Positions 24,673 through 33,192 of a DNA stretch of 64,000 bases are shown piece by piece. Source of the stretch: Actinomycetes bacterium (GTDB lineage: Bacteria; Actinomycetota; Acidimicrobiia; Acidimicrobiales; Acidimicrobiaceae); NCBI GenBank assembly GCA_021819205.1, contig JAKARV010000007.1:1-64000 (forward strand), given 5' to 3'. Below the pieces are notes generated by a model that saw nothing but the letters and a program-made list of their open reading frames with translations, was not told the DNA's origin and did not search any database. Position 1 is the first letter of the stretch, and each line of letters starts with the position of its first letter. The position numbers and the translations under genes were made by a program.

Positions 24673-27039
24673 ATGAGTAAAATTTTTGAGCGACTCGGCG
24701 CTTGGAGCGTTCGCTTCCGGTACTTCGTGGTGGTTGCTTGGATCGGCGCCCTGATCGCTGCCCTCGCCTTCCTTCCTTCATTGGGGTCGGTGGTCCAGAA
24801 CAACTTTGCAAACTTTTTGCCGCAGAACTCGCCATCGATCAAAGCGGCTAACCTCGCCGCCACTTTGCAGAAGACCAATGCATCAATCGTCATCGTCGTC
24901 GCCGACTCGCCAAACGCCCCGATTACCGCTTCCGAAAGCGCTTATCTCAATGGCCTTGCCGGAAGGCTTCAAAAAGTTTCCGGAGTCATCAAGGCTGAAG
25001 TGAGCGCGGTTGCGCCTTCGGGGCGAGCCGAGCAGATCGAGGTACTGTCGCAAAAGTCGCAGTTTAACGCGACCTCCAACCAGCGCTTGGTCGACGCCGT
25101 CCAGGGCCAAATCGGCTCCCCTCCGCCGCCTTCCGGATTGCAGATACACCTCGCTGGGACCGTGGCCACGGCGGTCGCCCAGGCCAGCCAGAACGGTACT
25201 AGCGCAAACTCGACCCAGCTCTACTCGGTGCTCTTCATCCTTCTTCTGCTGCTTTCGGTCTTCCGGTCGCTGCTGGCCCCTTTCCTTACGCTGATACCAG
25301 CTTTTTTGGTCTCGGTGCTAGCGGGACCGATCGTAGCCAGACTGACCAGCGTGTTGAACTTCCAGGTCTCCAACGTGACCCAGTTGCTCATGATCGTGCT
25401 GGTGCTGGGGGCTGGAACGGACTATGGCCTCTTCCTGGTGTTTAGAACTCGAGAGGAGATGCGCCGCGGCAAGAGTGCGAAGGAGGCGGTTCGCTTTGCG
25501 GTCTCCAAGGTTGGAGAGTCGATAACCTTTTCAGCGCTTACCGTGATCGCCGCCGTGCTCTCGCTCGCCGGTGCAACCTTTGGCCTCTACCGGGGACTCG
25601 GATATCCGCTCGGCATCGCGGTCTTCCTGATGTTGCTCGCCGGCGTGACCCTGCAGCCGGCGCTGCTGGCCATCTTTGGCCGGGCCGCATTCTGGCCTTC
25701 CAAGGTTGGCAAGACCGAGGCTCCGAGCCATGGATGGTGGGGGAGGGTCGCCGGACGGCTGGTGGCGAAGCCGCGGCTGACGCTAACCGTTGGGGTGCTT
25801 TTCTTTGCTGGGCTGGCGGTCCTCGCCCCGCTGAACCGTCCATCTGGTTTTGCCAGCAACACCTCCGCTCCGTCAAACTCGAGCGCCGCGGCTGGGAATC
25901 AGGCGCTTTCGAAGTACTTTCCCCACGCCGCCTATAACCCCACCGAACTGATTTTCAAGTTCGACACGCCGATCTGGCAACACCTCCAGACTTTGAGCTT
26001 TTTGCAGGCAAAGATCTCGGGTTCTCGGTTGTTTCAGCAGGTCAACAGCGGTCTTGAACCCGCTGGCATCACTCTCACCACGAGCCAGCTGGCGCGGCTG
26101 CATGCAAAGTTCGGTTCCGCCTCTTCGGCAAGCGCCGGACCTGGGACGTTGGCAAAGGCCGGCTCTTTCTCTTCCGCGAAGCTCGGCTATGCCGCCTCCG
26201 CCAACGCCGCCCGGGCATTTGAGCTCTACCATGCGACCGCGAACTACATCAGTCCGGATGGGAAAACGGTTCTTTTTGCGGTCACTCTTACCGCCGGCGA
26301 CCCCGGCCTCAACCCGGCGATCAACTCGGTTCCCACGTTGCGCACCTTCACCGCCAGCCTCGGCCGTCAGGCTGGCGCCAGTGCAACCGGAGTAGCCGGA
26401 GAGGCCCCGGCCGCCTATGACGTCTCCTCCGCTTCTAACAGCGACTTGATCCACATTGTGCCGTTGGTGATCGTGATCATTGCGCTACTTCTGGCTCTCG
26501 TCCTCAGGTCCGCGGTGGCTCCGCTCTTTTTGGTGGTGAGCGTGGCGCTCTCTTACTTTGCCGCGCTGGGCCTGTCGGTTTTGATCTTTATGCTGATCGG
26601 CGGGAACTCCGGGTTGATCTTTATCCTCCCCTTCATGCTCTTCCTTTTCCTGCTCGCCTTGGGCGAGGATTACAACATTTTGGTGATGACCCGGATCAGG
26701 GAGGAGTCGTACCGCAAGCCGATTCGTGAAGCCGTGATCGATGCGGTTGGAGCCACCGGCTCGACGATCACCTCTGCAGGGATGGTTCTTGCCGGAACTT
26801 TTCTAGTTCTTGGGCTAGCTTCGGCCGGCCAATCGGAGGTGGAGCAGATCGGTGTCGGGCTCGCGCTTGGAGTGCTCATGGATACGTTCCTAGTCCGCAC
26901 GCTCCTGGTCCCCTCCCTAGTCGTCCTGCTAGGCCGGGTTACCTGGTGGCCATCTTCGCTCTCTCACTTTGGTCACGAGCAGGCGAATGCGCGCGCCACG
27001 GGGGGCGCCGCTATCGTGGCCGGGGAGGTAGTCGGCTAG
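24673..27039 (+). CDS. MMPL/RND-family membrane transporter
   Basis: A 788-residue MMPL protein with the two-half RND layout: an N-terminal helix (FRYFVVVAWIGALIAALAF), a large external loop, five helices, and the same repeated in the second half. The diagnostic segments are VLVLGAGTDYGLFLVFRTREEMRRG in the first half and LALGEDYNILVMTRIREE in the second, carrying the paired Asp-Tyr proton-relay residues. MMPL proteins export lipids, siderophores or drugs by proton motive force. The preceding MarR gene may regulate it. The 120-bp gap upstream is AT-rich and presumably holds the promoter. Confidence 0.88.
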   Translation: MSKIFERLGAWSVRFRYFVVVAWIGALIAALAFLPSLGSVVQNNFANFLPQNSPSIKAANLAATLQKTNASIVIVVADSPNAPITASESAYLNGLAGRLQKVSGVIKAEVSAVAPSGRAEQIEVLSQKSQFNATSNQRLVDAVQGQIGSPPPPSGLQIHLAGTVATAVAQASQNGTSANSTQLYSVLFILLLLLSVFRSLLAPFLTLIPAFLVSVLAGPIVARLTSVLNFQVSNVTQLLMIVLVLGAGTDYGLFLVFRTREEMRRGKSAKEAVRFAVSKVGESITFSALTVIAAVLSLAGATFGLYRGLGYPLGIAVFLMLLAGVTLQPALLAIFGRAAFWPSKVGKTEAPSHGWWGRVAGRLVAKPRLTLTVGVLFFAGLAVLAPLNRPSGFASNTSAPSNSSAAAGNQALSKYFPHAAYNPTELIFKFDTPIWQHLQTLSFLQAKISGSRLFQQVNSGLEPAGITLTTSQLARLHAKFGSASSASAGPGTLAKAGSFSSAKLGYAASANAARAFELYHATANYISPDGKTVLFAVTLTAGDPGLNPAINSVPTLRTFTASLGRQAGASATGVAGEAPAAYDVSSASNSDLIHIVPLVIVIIALLLALVLRSAVAPLFLVVSVALSYFAALGLSVLIFMLIGGNSGLIFILPFMLFLFLLALGEDYNILVMTRIREESYRKPIREAVIDAVGATGSTITSAGMVLAGTFLVLGLASAGQSEVEQIGVGLALGVLMDTFLVRTLLVPSLVVLLGRVTWWPSSLSHFGHEQANARATGGAAIVAGEVVG

Positions 27040-27041
27040 CC

Positions 27042-27800
27042 GTGGCCGGTTCGGTCTACGCCGAGGTTGACGCCGCTAGCAGAGTGGCGACCCTTTGGAT
27101 CGACAATCCGGAGCGGCGGAATGCCCTTTCGGTGGAGATGTGGCGATCGATACCGGAGGTGGTGGCCCAGATAGAACTCGATCCTGCTGTTCAGGTCGTC
27201 TGCGTCAGAGGGTCGGCGGGATTATTTTCCGCCGGTGCCGACATCTCCGAGTTCGGCACCGAGCGGAGCGGAGCGGCGAGCGCGGCCTACGACCGGCTGA
27301 CCGAAGCTGCAGCGCTGGCGATCGCACAGTGCCGGCTGCCGGTGGTTGCCCTGGTCGAAGGGTACTGCTTTGGTGGCGGGGTGACGCTGGCGGTTGCTTG
27401 TGATCTCCGCTTCGGCGTTGAAGGCTGCTCGATGTCGATCCCGGCGGCGCGCCTTGGAACTCTCTATCCCCACGCGGCTCTTGAGCGCCTCCGCGGCCTG
27501 GTTGGAGCTGGTGTTGCCAGGTACATGCTCTTTGCTGCCCCGCGCTTCGATGCCGGTGCCATGCTCCAAGCCGGCCTGGCCGAGCGGGTGTTTTCTTCTG
27601 GAGCGGTTGCAGCCAAAGCCATTGCCGATATGGCACGGCTCGCTCCGCTTACCCAGCAGGGCGCCAAGCTTCAGCTCGGGGGTACCCTCGACGGAAGTGA
27701 GCTCGAGGAGCTTTCGGCGCGGATATTTGCATCTGCCGACTACGCCGAGGGCGTGGCGGCGTTCGGCGAGGGCCGCAAACCTGGCTTCAAGGGCAGATAG
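27042..27800 (+). CDS. Enoyl-CoA hydratase/isomerase family protein
   Basis: A 252-residue crotonase-fold protein: TLWIDNPERRNALSVEMW, the oxyanion-hole segments SAGLFSAGADISEFG and GYCFGGGVTLAVACDLRFG, and AARLGTLYPHAALERLRGLVG. The catalytic Glu pair of classical hydratases is not conserved at the second site (region LGTLYP), so an isomerase or other crotonase reaction is possible. GTG 27042 follows the MMPL stop by 2 bp with GGGGAGG about 13 bp upstream. Forms a plus-strand run with the acyl-CoA synthetase. Confidence 0.82.
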   Translation: MAGSVYAEVDAASRVATLWIDNPERRNALSVEMWRSIPEVVAQIELDPAVQVVCVRGSAGLFSAGADISEFGTERSGAASAAYDRLTEAAALAIAQCRLPVVALVEGYCFGGGVTLAVACDLRFGVEGCSMSIPAARLGTLYPHAALERLRGLVGAGVARYMLFAAPRFDAGAMLQAGLAERVFSSGAVAAKAIADMARLAPLTQQGAKLQLGGTLDGSELEELSARIFASADYAEGVAAFGEGRKPGFKGR

Positions 27801-27863
27801 CTGCTATCATTCGCTTGGAGGCACCTATAAGGGCTGTTCGGAGTGGGGCAAAGGGGGGTTTCG

Positions 27864-29411
27864 GTGAGGGTTCCGTTAACGGTTAACGACTTTCTATCTC
27901 GGGCTTTGACGGTGTTTCCCGATCGGACGGCATTGGTGGATGAACCAGATTTTCCGGGGGCTCTCGGCCGGATCAGTTACGCCGAACTCGGGCAGAGGGT
28001 TGCCGGGATGGCCTCACGACTGGATGCGATGGGCTACGGTGTTGGCGATCGGATTGGCATTGTGTCGCCGAATGCCGGCAAGTTTCTCATCTCCTACTTC
28101 GGAGTCTCCGGGTACGGCCGGATCCTGGTTCCGATCAACTATCGGTTGAACACCGATGAGGTCCAGTACATCGTCGACCACTCCGGCACCAAGCTTCTTT
28201 TGGTGGATCCCGAGTATGCGGAAGCATTCTCTGCGGTTAAGGTTGCCAAGAAAATCATCCTCGATGGCGTCGAGGATGCGGAACTGTTCGCTCCAGCTGG
28301 TGCCCACGACGAGGTGCCGCATTGGGAGGCCGACGAGGACTTTACCTGCTCGATCAACTATACCTCGGGGACGACTTCGAGGCCCAAGGGAGTCCAGATC
28401 ACCCACCGGAACTTCTGGACCAACTCGGTCACCTTTGGTTGGCACGCGACGGTGAGCGATCGTGACGTGTTATTGCATACCCTTCCAATGTTCCACGCCA
28501 ACGGCTGGGGGATGCCTTACGCCGTTACCGGCATGGGGGTGCCGCACATCATCCAGCGAAAGATCGATGGGGAGAGCATTCTCCAGCGGGTTGCGGCCGA
28601 AGGGATCACGCTCGCCTGCGGCGCTCCGGCGGTATGGGCGGCAGTGCTCGACGCCGCGGAGAAACGGCGATCCGGAGGATCTCCTGTCCCGGGACGGGAT
28701 CAAGTTCGGATCGTGGTGGCGGGAGCGCCGCCACCGTCCCGGACCATCGAGAGGATTCAGCACGAGCTTGGCTGGGAGTTCATCCAAATTTACGGCCTCA
28801 CCGAGACGGCGCCGCTGCTCACCATCAACCGCAAGCCAAAGGAGTGGGACGCTCTGGACCCGGCCGAGGTTGCTCGCCGGCTCTCCAGGGCCGGCACCCC
28901 GGGGCTGGGGGTAACGCTTGCCGTCGATGGCGATGGCGAGGTGCTCGCGCGGGCAAACCAGGTCTTCGAGAGCTACTGGAACCAGCCGGAAGAGACTGGA
29001 AAGGCGCTTTCCGACGGGTGGTTCCACACCGGTGATGGAGGAAGTTACGACTCGGGGTACCTGACGATACTCGACCGGAAGAAGGACGTAATCATCACTG
29101 GAGGGGAGAACGTCTCTTCGATCGAGGTCGAGGACGCTATCTTTCAGCACCCGGCGGTGGCAGAGGTCGCGGTGATTGGCGTCCCAGACCCGAAGTGGGG
29201 GGAGACGGTGAAGGCGCTCGTGGTGGCCAAGGCCGGTGCTTCGGTGACCGAAGATGAGCTGCGAGAGTTCTGCCGCGAGCGGCTGGCCCATTACAAGTGC
29301 CCGACCAGCTTCGAGTTTCGTGAGGAGCTGGCTCGCACCGCGACCGGCAAGCTGCAGAAGTTCAAGCTGCGCGAGCCGTACTGGCAGGGGATGGAGAAGC
29401 GGATCAACTAA
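27864..29411 (+). CDS. Acyl-CoA synthetase (AMP-forming, long/medium-chain type)
   Basis: A 515-residue ANL-superfamily ligase activating a carboxylic acid as acyl-AMP and then acyl-CoA. The P-loop is YTSGTTSRPKGV; MFHANGWGMPY, IYGLTETAPL, GWFHTGDGG, DRKKDVIITGGENVSS and the C-terminal catalytic lysine region RTATGKLQKFKLRE are all present. The GENVSSIE segment is typical of fatty-acyl-CoA synthases. I prefer GTG 27864, with GGGGGG 6 bp upstream, over GTG 27843. The TAA overlaps the TAG of the convergent deacetylase gene. Confidence 0.9.
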   Translation: MRVPLTVNDFLSRALTVFPDRTALVDEPDFPGALGRISYAELGQRVAGMASRLDAMGYGVGDRIGIVSPNAGKFLISYFGVSGYGRILVPINYRLNTDEVQYIVDHSGTKLLLVDPEYAEAFSAVKVAKKIILDGVEDAELFAPAGAHDEVPHWEADEDFTCSINYTSGTTSRPKGVQITHRNFWTNSVTFGWHATVSDRDVLLHTLPMFHANGWGMPYAVTGMGVPHIIQRKIDGESILQRVAAEGITLACGAPAVWAAVLDAAEKRRSGGSPVPGRDQVRIVVAGAPPPSRTIERIQHELGWEFIQIYGLTETAPLLTINRKPKEWDALDPAEVARRLSRAGTPGLGVTLAVDGDGEVLARANQVFESYWNQPEETGKALSDGWFHTGDGGSYDSGYLTILDRKKDVIITGGENVSSIEVEDAIFQHPAVAEVAVIGVPDPKWGETVKALVVAKAGASVTEDELREFCRERLAHYKCPTSFEFREELARTATGKLQKFKLREPYWQGMEKRIN

Positions 29412-30169
29412 AGGTCGGTCACCAGCTTGAACTCCTCCGCCGGGATCCCGGTATCTGGGACCCCGGCGGCAGCCCGTATGCGCTCCTCCAGGTGGGCGAC
29501 TGGGTCGACATCGGCAGCTATGCCATAGCTCGAGCGATACTGGCTCCGGTGCTCGGCAAGCGCCATCGCCTTGGTGGAGATGAAGCCGTCCATCGGCTGG
29601 CGGAAGTCCACCACTTCGGCCTCGAAAAGAACTAGCGCCGTTGGCCGCCACGCCGGCCCCAACTCCGGCCAGAAGGTGGCGTCACGCGCCTTTGAGATTG
29701 CGTCGACCACTACCTCTCCGGCGACTCGGTGGTCTGGGTGGATTCGATAGCGCTTCCAGGGGTCGTGAGTGAGGACGATTTCCGGTCTCGACCTGCGGAT
29801 CAGGGCCACCACCCTCATGACCAGGCCGAGCGAGAAGGCGAGCTCGCCGTCGATCTCTCCGAGGAGCGTGGGGGGCGATGTCGCGCCGAGAACTTTGGCC
29901 GCCGCCACGGCCTCACGGGAGCGTGTGAGGGCGAGTTCCAGCGGATCGGCCTGCGGATCCCAGGTTCCCCTCCGGCCGTCGGTGAAGATTGCAAGGCTTG
30001 TAGCGCAGCCGGATGCGGACCACCGCGCGAGGGTTGCACCGGCACCGAACTCGACGTCGTCTGGATGGGCTCCAAAGGCCAGGACGGCCGTCGGCGTGTC
30101 GAGCGTGAATGGTTCAGGGGTTGCCAGGTAGGTCGCGAACCCCTCCCGTTGCCCTTTTGCGGCGCTCAG
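29408..30169 (-). CDS. PIG-L (LmbE) family deacetylase, probable CTG start
   Basis: A 253-residue zinc-dependent PIG-L deacetylase. Translating upstream of the first GTG restores the family N-terminus: TPTAVLAFGAHPDDVEFGAGATLARW with AHPDD at about 34-38, then TDGRRGTWDP; the later His is in HDPWKRYRIHPDHR. No ATG, GTG or TTG exists in frame between the HPDD motif and the upstream gene. The only candidate is CTG at 30169, forming a CTGA overlap with the cofC stop and preceded by GGAG (30176-30179) at 6-bp spacing. The family deacetylates N-acetyl sugars such as the mycothiol precursor; the substrate is not known here. Confidence 0.8.
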   Translation of the reverse strand: MSAAKGQREGFATYLATPEPFTLDTPTAVLAFGAHPDDVEFGAGATLARWSASGCATSLAIFTDGRRGTWDPQADPLELALTRSREAVAAAKVLGATSPPTLLGEIDGELAFSLGLVMRVVALIRRSRPEIVLTHDPWKRYRIHPDHRVAGEVVVDAISKARDATFWPELGPAWRPTALVLFEAEVVDFRQPMDGFISTKAMALAEHRSQYRSSYGIAADVDPVAHLEERIRAAAGVPDTGIPAEEFKLVTDL

Positions 30170-30771
30170 AGCTGGCTCCAGAGCGGCGAGGACGGGAACA
30201 GCTGCCGGGCGAGGTCTAAGTCGCCCGCGGTGTCGATGTCGAAAGCGGTTCGATTGGAGAGGATGCGCACCCTGCCGAATCTAGCGCGCAGGGACTGGAG
30301 GTGAAGCTGGAAGGAGCTGGTGCCGAAGTAAGTTTTGAAGCCCGGTGCCGTGGGGGCGAGAAGCAGGTTGGTGCCCGCAACTCGCTGGTCGGGAGCGAGC
30401 GCCGGGATCGGCTCTTCTCCTCCGGCCTCGAGAAGGCCACCGAGGCCTTCGATAAAGGGGAGATCGCCGGGCACCACCAATACCGCGGATACTCCCCGCG
30501 CCACCAAGAGCTGGACAAGCGATGACAGCGCCTGGTTCAGGTCCTCGCCCTTCTGTTGCACAAGGTCCACCCTGGAGCCGAAGTGGAGATCCAGCGGGCC
30601 CCGGGCGAGCAGGATCGGCCGATAGGGGGCGAGCGATTGCAGCGTCCTCTCCAGGCAGTAGGTGACGAGCGACCGGCGGCCGGCCTCGTCCAGGTGACCG
30701 CGGAGGCGAGACTTCGACTCTCCAAGGGCCTTTTGGATCACGACCGGCTGGATCACCACTTCATCCAGCAT
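30166..30771 (-). CDS. cofC: 2-phospho-L-lactate guanylyltransferase-like (CofC), F420 biosynthesis
   Basis: A 201-residue MobA-like nucleotidyltransferase: VVIQKALGESKSRL for nucleotide binding, QQKGEDLNQALSS, VVPGDLPFIEG with the metal-binding Asp, TNLLLAPTAPGFKTYFGTSSFQLHL and a C-terminal FDIDTAGDLDLA. This is the CofC/FbiD pattern, which activates phospholactate or phosphoenolpyruvate with GTP for coenzyme F420. AGGA lies upstream of the ATG. The stop overlaps the presumed CTG of the PIG-L gene. It is divergent from rnhB with only 23 bp between starts, so promoters must overlap. Confidence 0.82.
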   Translation of the reverse strand: MLDEVVIQPVVIQKALGESKSRLRGHLDEAGRRSLVTYCLERTLQSLAPYRPILLARGPLDLHFGSRVDLVQQKGEDLNQALSSLVQLLVARGVSAVLVVPGDLPFIEGLGGLLEAGGEEPIPALAPDQRVAGTNLLLAPTAPGFKTYFGTSSFQLHLQSLRARFGRVRILSNRTAFDIDTAGDLDLARQLFPSSPLWSQL

Positions 30772-30794
30772 AGGGAGAGTTCCTGGCTAGCCTG

Positions 30795-31406
30795 TTGGCG
30801 GTGGACGTTGGAATCGACGAGGTGGGCAGGGGATCCTGGGCCGGCCCGGTGGTGGTTGCGGCCGCCTATGGAGATGTGGAGGGCGCGAGCGCAATTCTTG
30901 GTAGCGGTGGCGGCTTTCAAGACTCCAAGGCCTTGTCGCCCAAGAAAAGGGCGAGCGTTCTTGTCCAGCTTGGAGGCGCCGGAGTTGCTTTTGCTATCGG
31001 AGAGGCAAGCTCTGTTCAGATCGACCGGGAGGGCCTTACCAACTCCCTCCGGACGGCGGCGCTGACCGCGCTGGCGGAATTGGCGGCGACCCGGATACTC
31101 CTCGACGGCAAGCACAACTACATCGGGGATAGCCGAGTCGTTACAGTTGTTGGCGGCGATCGTCTCCACCCGCTGATCGCTGCGGCTTCCATTGCCGCGA
31201 AGGTCTATCGCGACGCTCTGATGGTGCAGATCGACGAGGAGCTCCCGTGGTGGGACCTATCGGCAAACAAGGGCTACGGATCGCGCCGCCATTTCGCCGC
31301 GCTGATGGCGTGGGGAGTTTCGACCGAACATCGGCTTTCGTTCGCCCCCATGCGGCACTTGCCAGGATCTTTAGGCGCAAGCCTTTATGATGGAGGTCGA
31401 GCGTAG
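30795..31406 (+). CDS. rnhB: Ribonuclease HII
   Basis: A 203-residue RNase HII that removes ribonucleotides and RNA primers from DNA. The active-site motif GIDEVGRGSWAGPVV is at the N-terminus (Asp8, Glu9), with the later Asp in ILLDGKHNY, and SIAAKVYRD and NKGYGSRRHFAAL are typical. The TTG at 30795 is plausible; an in-frame CTG immediately before it is also possible and the ribosome-binding site is modest (GGGAGAG). Its 3' end runs close to the GntR-family gene. Confidence 0.9.
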   Translation: MAVDVGIDEVGRGSWAGPVVVAAAYGDVEGASAILGSGGGFQDSKALSPKKRASVLVQLGGAGVAFAIGEASSVQIDREGLTNSLRTAALTALAELAATRILLDGKHNYIGDSRVVTVVGGDRLHPLIAAASIAAKVYRDALMVQIDEELPWWDLSANKGYGSRRHFAALMAWGVSTEHRLSFAPMRHLPGSLGASLYDGGRA

Positions 31407-31425
31407 CAAGGCAAGGAGAGGGCGG

Positions 31426-32160
31426 GTGGCGCAGATGAATGTGTCTGACCTCGATCCCACGTCGCCGATTCCGTTGTGGGTGCAGCTGGTAGAGCACCTT
31501 CGCCATCTCATCGAGACCAACCAGTTTGGGGAGAAGTTCCCCTCGGAGTTGGAGCTGCAGGTGCGATTCGGCGTCTCCAGGTCTACGGTTCGTCAGGCGA
31601 TTCGCCATCTCCGGGCGGAGGGATACCTCGACCCGCAGCAGGGCAGGGGAACCTTCATAGTCGCTCGGGAGCGTTTCGATTCACTAAACAACCAGCGCTT
31701 TTCGCTGGCAGCTCGGATGGCAGACACCGGTCTTGAAGAGGTGTGCCGCGTCCTCCGGGTTGAAGAGGTTCGCTCCGAGGAGGTCGCTAGCCGCTTGCGG
31801 CTGTACGATGATCGCTTTCTGCTGGTTGAGCGGCTTCGTGGGAGCGATCGGCTTCCGGTGGCGCTCGAGCGAGCCTGGATAGTCTTCGAGTACGGCTCAG
31901 TTCTGGCGGGGGTCGATCTAAGCCAGGGGACTCTGTACGAGCTACTCGAGAGCGAAGCCAGCATGACCATCACTTCGGGCTCCGACGAGGTTCTTGCCGA
32001 ACTCCCGTCTAGGGAGGACGCCAAGCTTTTGAAGGTGCGCAGAACCCATCCGGTGCTAGCCATCGAGAGGGAGGCATCGTCCTGGGCGCAACCGATCGAG
32101 TTTCGGAGGACGGTTTTGGTCCCGGAGCGGGTGAGCTTCGTCGCCCGTTGGGGAAGGTAG
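31426..32160 (+). CDS. GntR/HutC-family regulator with UTRA domain
   Basis: A 244-residue repressor-type protein. The N-terminal winged helix reads FGEKFPSELELQVRFGVSRSTVRQAIRHLRAEGYLDPQQGRGTFI, the classic GntR signature, followed by a UTRA ligand-binding domain (RFLLVERLRGSDRLPVALERAWIVFEY, LYELLES, IEFRRTVLVPERVSFVARW). GTG 31426 has AAGGAGAG about 5 bp upstream; an ATG at 31387 would overlap rnhB. It is 77 bp upstream of the pirin gene, in front of which lies a palindrome that may be its operator. Confidence 0.87.
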   Translation: MAQMNVSDLDPTSPIPLWVQLVEHLRHLIETNQFGEKFPSELELQVRFGVSRSTVRQAIRHLRAEGYLDPQQGRGTFIVARERFDSLNNQRFSLAARMADTGLEEVCRVLRVEEVRSEEVASRLRLYDDRFLLVERLRGSDRLPVALERAWIVFEYGSVLAGVDLSQGTLYELLESEASMTITSGSDEVLAELPSREDAKLLKVRRTHPVLAIEREASSWAQPIEFRRTVLVPERVSFVARWGR

Positions 32161-32184
32161 GCGTCGGAGATCCTTTGGATTTGG

Positions 32185-32204
32185 TATAATAGTTGCAGGT
32201 GCAA
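32185..32204 (+). promoter_or_regulatory. Pirin-gene promoter with overlapping palindrome
   Basis: TATAAT at 32185-32190 preceded by TGG (extended -10, TGnTATAAT). Directly downstream, covering the expected transcription start, is the palindrome TTGCA-GG-TGCAA (32193-32204) with partly symmetrical AT flanks. The layout fits a repressor-controlled promoter. Confidence 0.6.
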
Positions 32205-32237
32205 TTATATGCTTCATTGCCGGAGGAGAGGGATGCC

Positions 32238-33179
32238 ATGGGAGCCAAAGCCGTAGATCTGGGATCGGCGCAGCTGGTGGCGGCGCCAAGCGAGTGCCCG
32301 GAGCGGATGCCGGTGAAGATCACTTCTGCTCCCGGAGGCTACGAGGGCGAAGGGTTTCCGGTCAAGCGGGCCTTCGCCGGGGTTCCGCAGGAGTTGCTCG
32401 ATCCCTTTGTCCACCTTGACGAGATGGGGGAGGTCGAGTACGGTCCCGGCGAGCCCAAGGGGACGCCTTGGCACCCACACCGGGGTTTTGAGACCGTGAC
32501 CTACATGCTCGAAGGGGCCTTTGTCCACCAGGACTCCATTGGCGGAGGAGGCGACCTCGGCCCCGGGGATACCCAGTGGATGACCGCCGGCTCAGGCATA
32601 CTCCACATCGAACGCCCGCCTGAAGGGTTGGTAGTTGCCGGCGGCTTATTCCACGGCCTCCAGCTTTGGGTGAACCTTCCCAAGGCAAAGAAGTGGGCTG
32701 ATCCTAGGTATCAGGACATCGATGGCTCCCGCGTTGGGCTTGGAGCCAATTCGGAGCGTGACGCAGTGGTCCGGGTCATCGCCGGGTCCGTCGGGGAGGT
32801 GGCGGGGCCGGGGGTCACCCACACCCCGATAAACATGCTCCACGTGACCTTGATGCCGGGATCGCGGCTGCGCCTTCCTTGGCCGGAGCGGTTCAACGCC
32901 TTGGTATATACCATGCAGGGAACTGCCCAGGTGTCGAGCAAGCGGGTTCCGCTCGGGGCGAGCCATCTGGCGGTATTGGGCACCGGAGGGGTTATCGAGC
33001 TTGCCAACGCGGGGCAAACGTTTGCCGAGGTGATTCTTCTTGGCGGCGAGCCAATTCGCGAGGCCGTAGCCCGATACGGGCCCTTTGTGATGAACACCCG
33101 CGAGGAGCTGGTCCAAGCGTTCGAGGACTACGAGGCGGGAAGGATGGGGCAGATTCCCCCAGGACGGCTCGGGAGCTGA
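32238..33179 (+). CDS. Pirin family bicupin protein
   Basis: A 313-residue pirin. The N-terminal cupin holds the metal ligands in TPWHPHRGFETVTYMLEG and GDTQWMTAGSGILHIE; LWVNLPKAKKWADPRYQDI follows, and the C-terminal cupin region includes HVTLMPGSRLRLPWPERFNALVY and LGGEPIREAVARYGPFVMN. Bacterial pirins act as quercetin dioxygenases or in stress and metabolic control; the role here is unknown. ATG 32238 has GGAGGAGAGGG at good spacing; the longer frame from 32193 lies inside the promoter palindrome. Confidence 0.9.
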   Translation: MGAKAVDLGSAQLVAAPSECPERMPVKITSAPGGYEGEGFPVKRAFAGVPQELLDPFVHLDEMGEVEYGPGEPKGTPWHPHRGFETVTYMLEGAFVHQDSIGGGGDLGPGDTQWMTAGSGILHIERPPEGLVVAGGLFHGLQLWVNLPKAKKWADPRYQDIDGSRVGLGANSERDAVVRVIAGSVGEVAGPGVTHTPINMLHVTLMPGSRLRLPWPERFNALVYTMQGTAQVSSKRVPLGASHLAVLGTGGVIELANAGQTFAEVILLGGEPIREAVARYGPFVMNTREELVQAFEDYEAGRMGQIPPGRLGS

Positions 33180-33192
33180 CCGAAGTTGCCGA

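Noticed and set aside
29729-30304. 191-codon plus-strand open frame over the PIG-L gene
   Set aside because: Antisense to the recovered PIG-L N-terminus; no recognisable motif.
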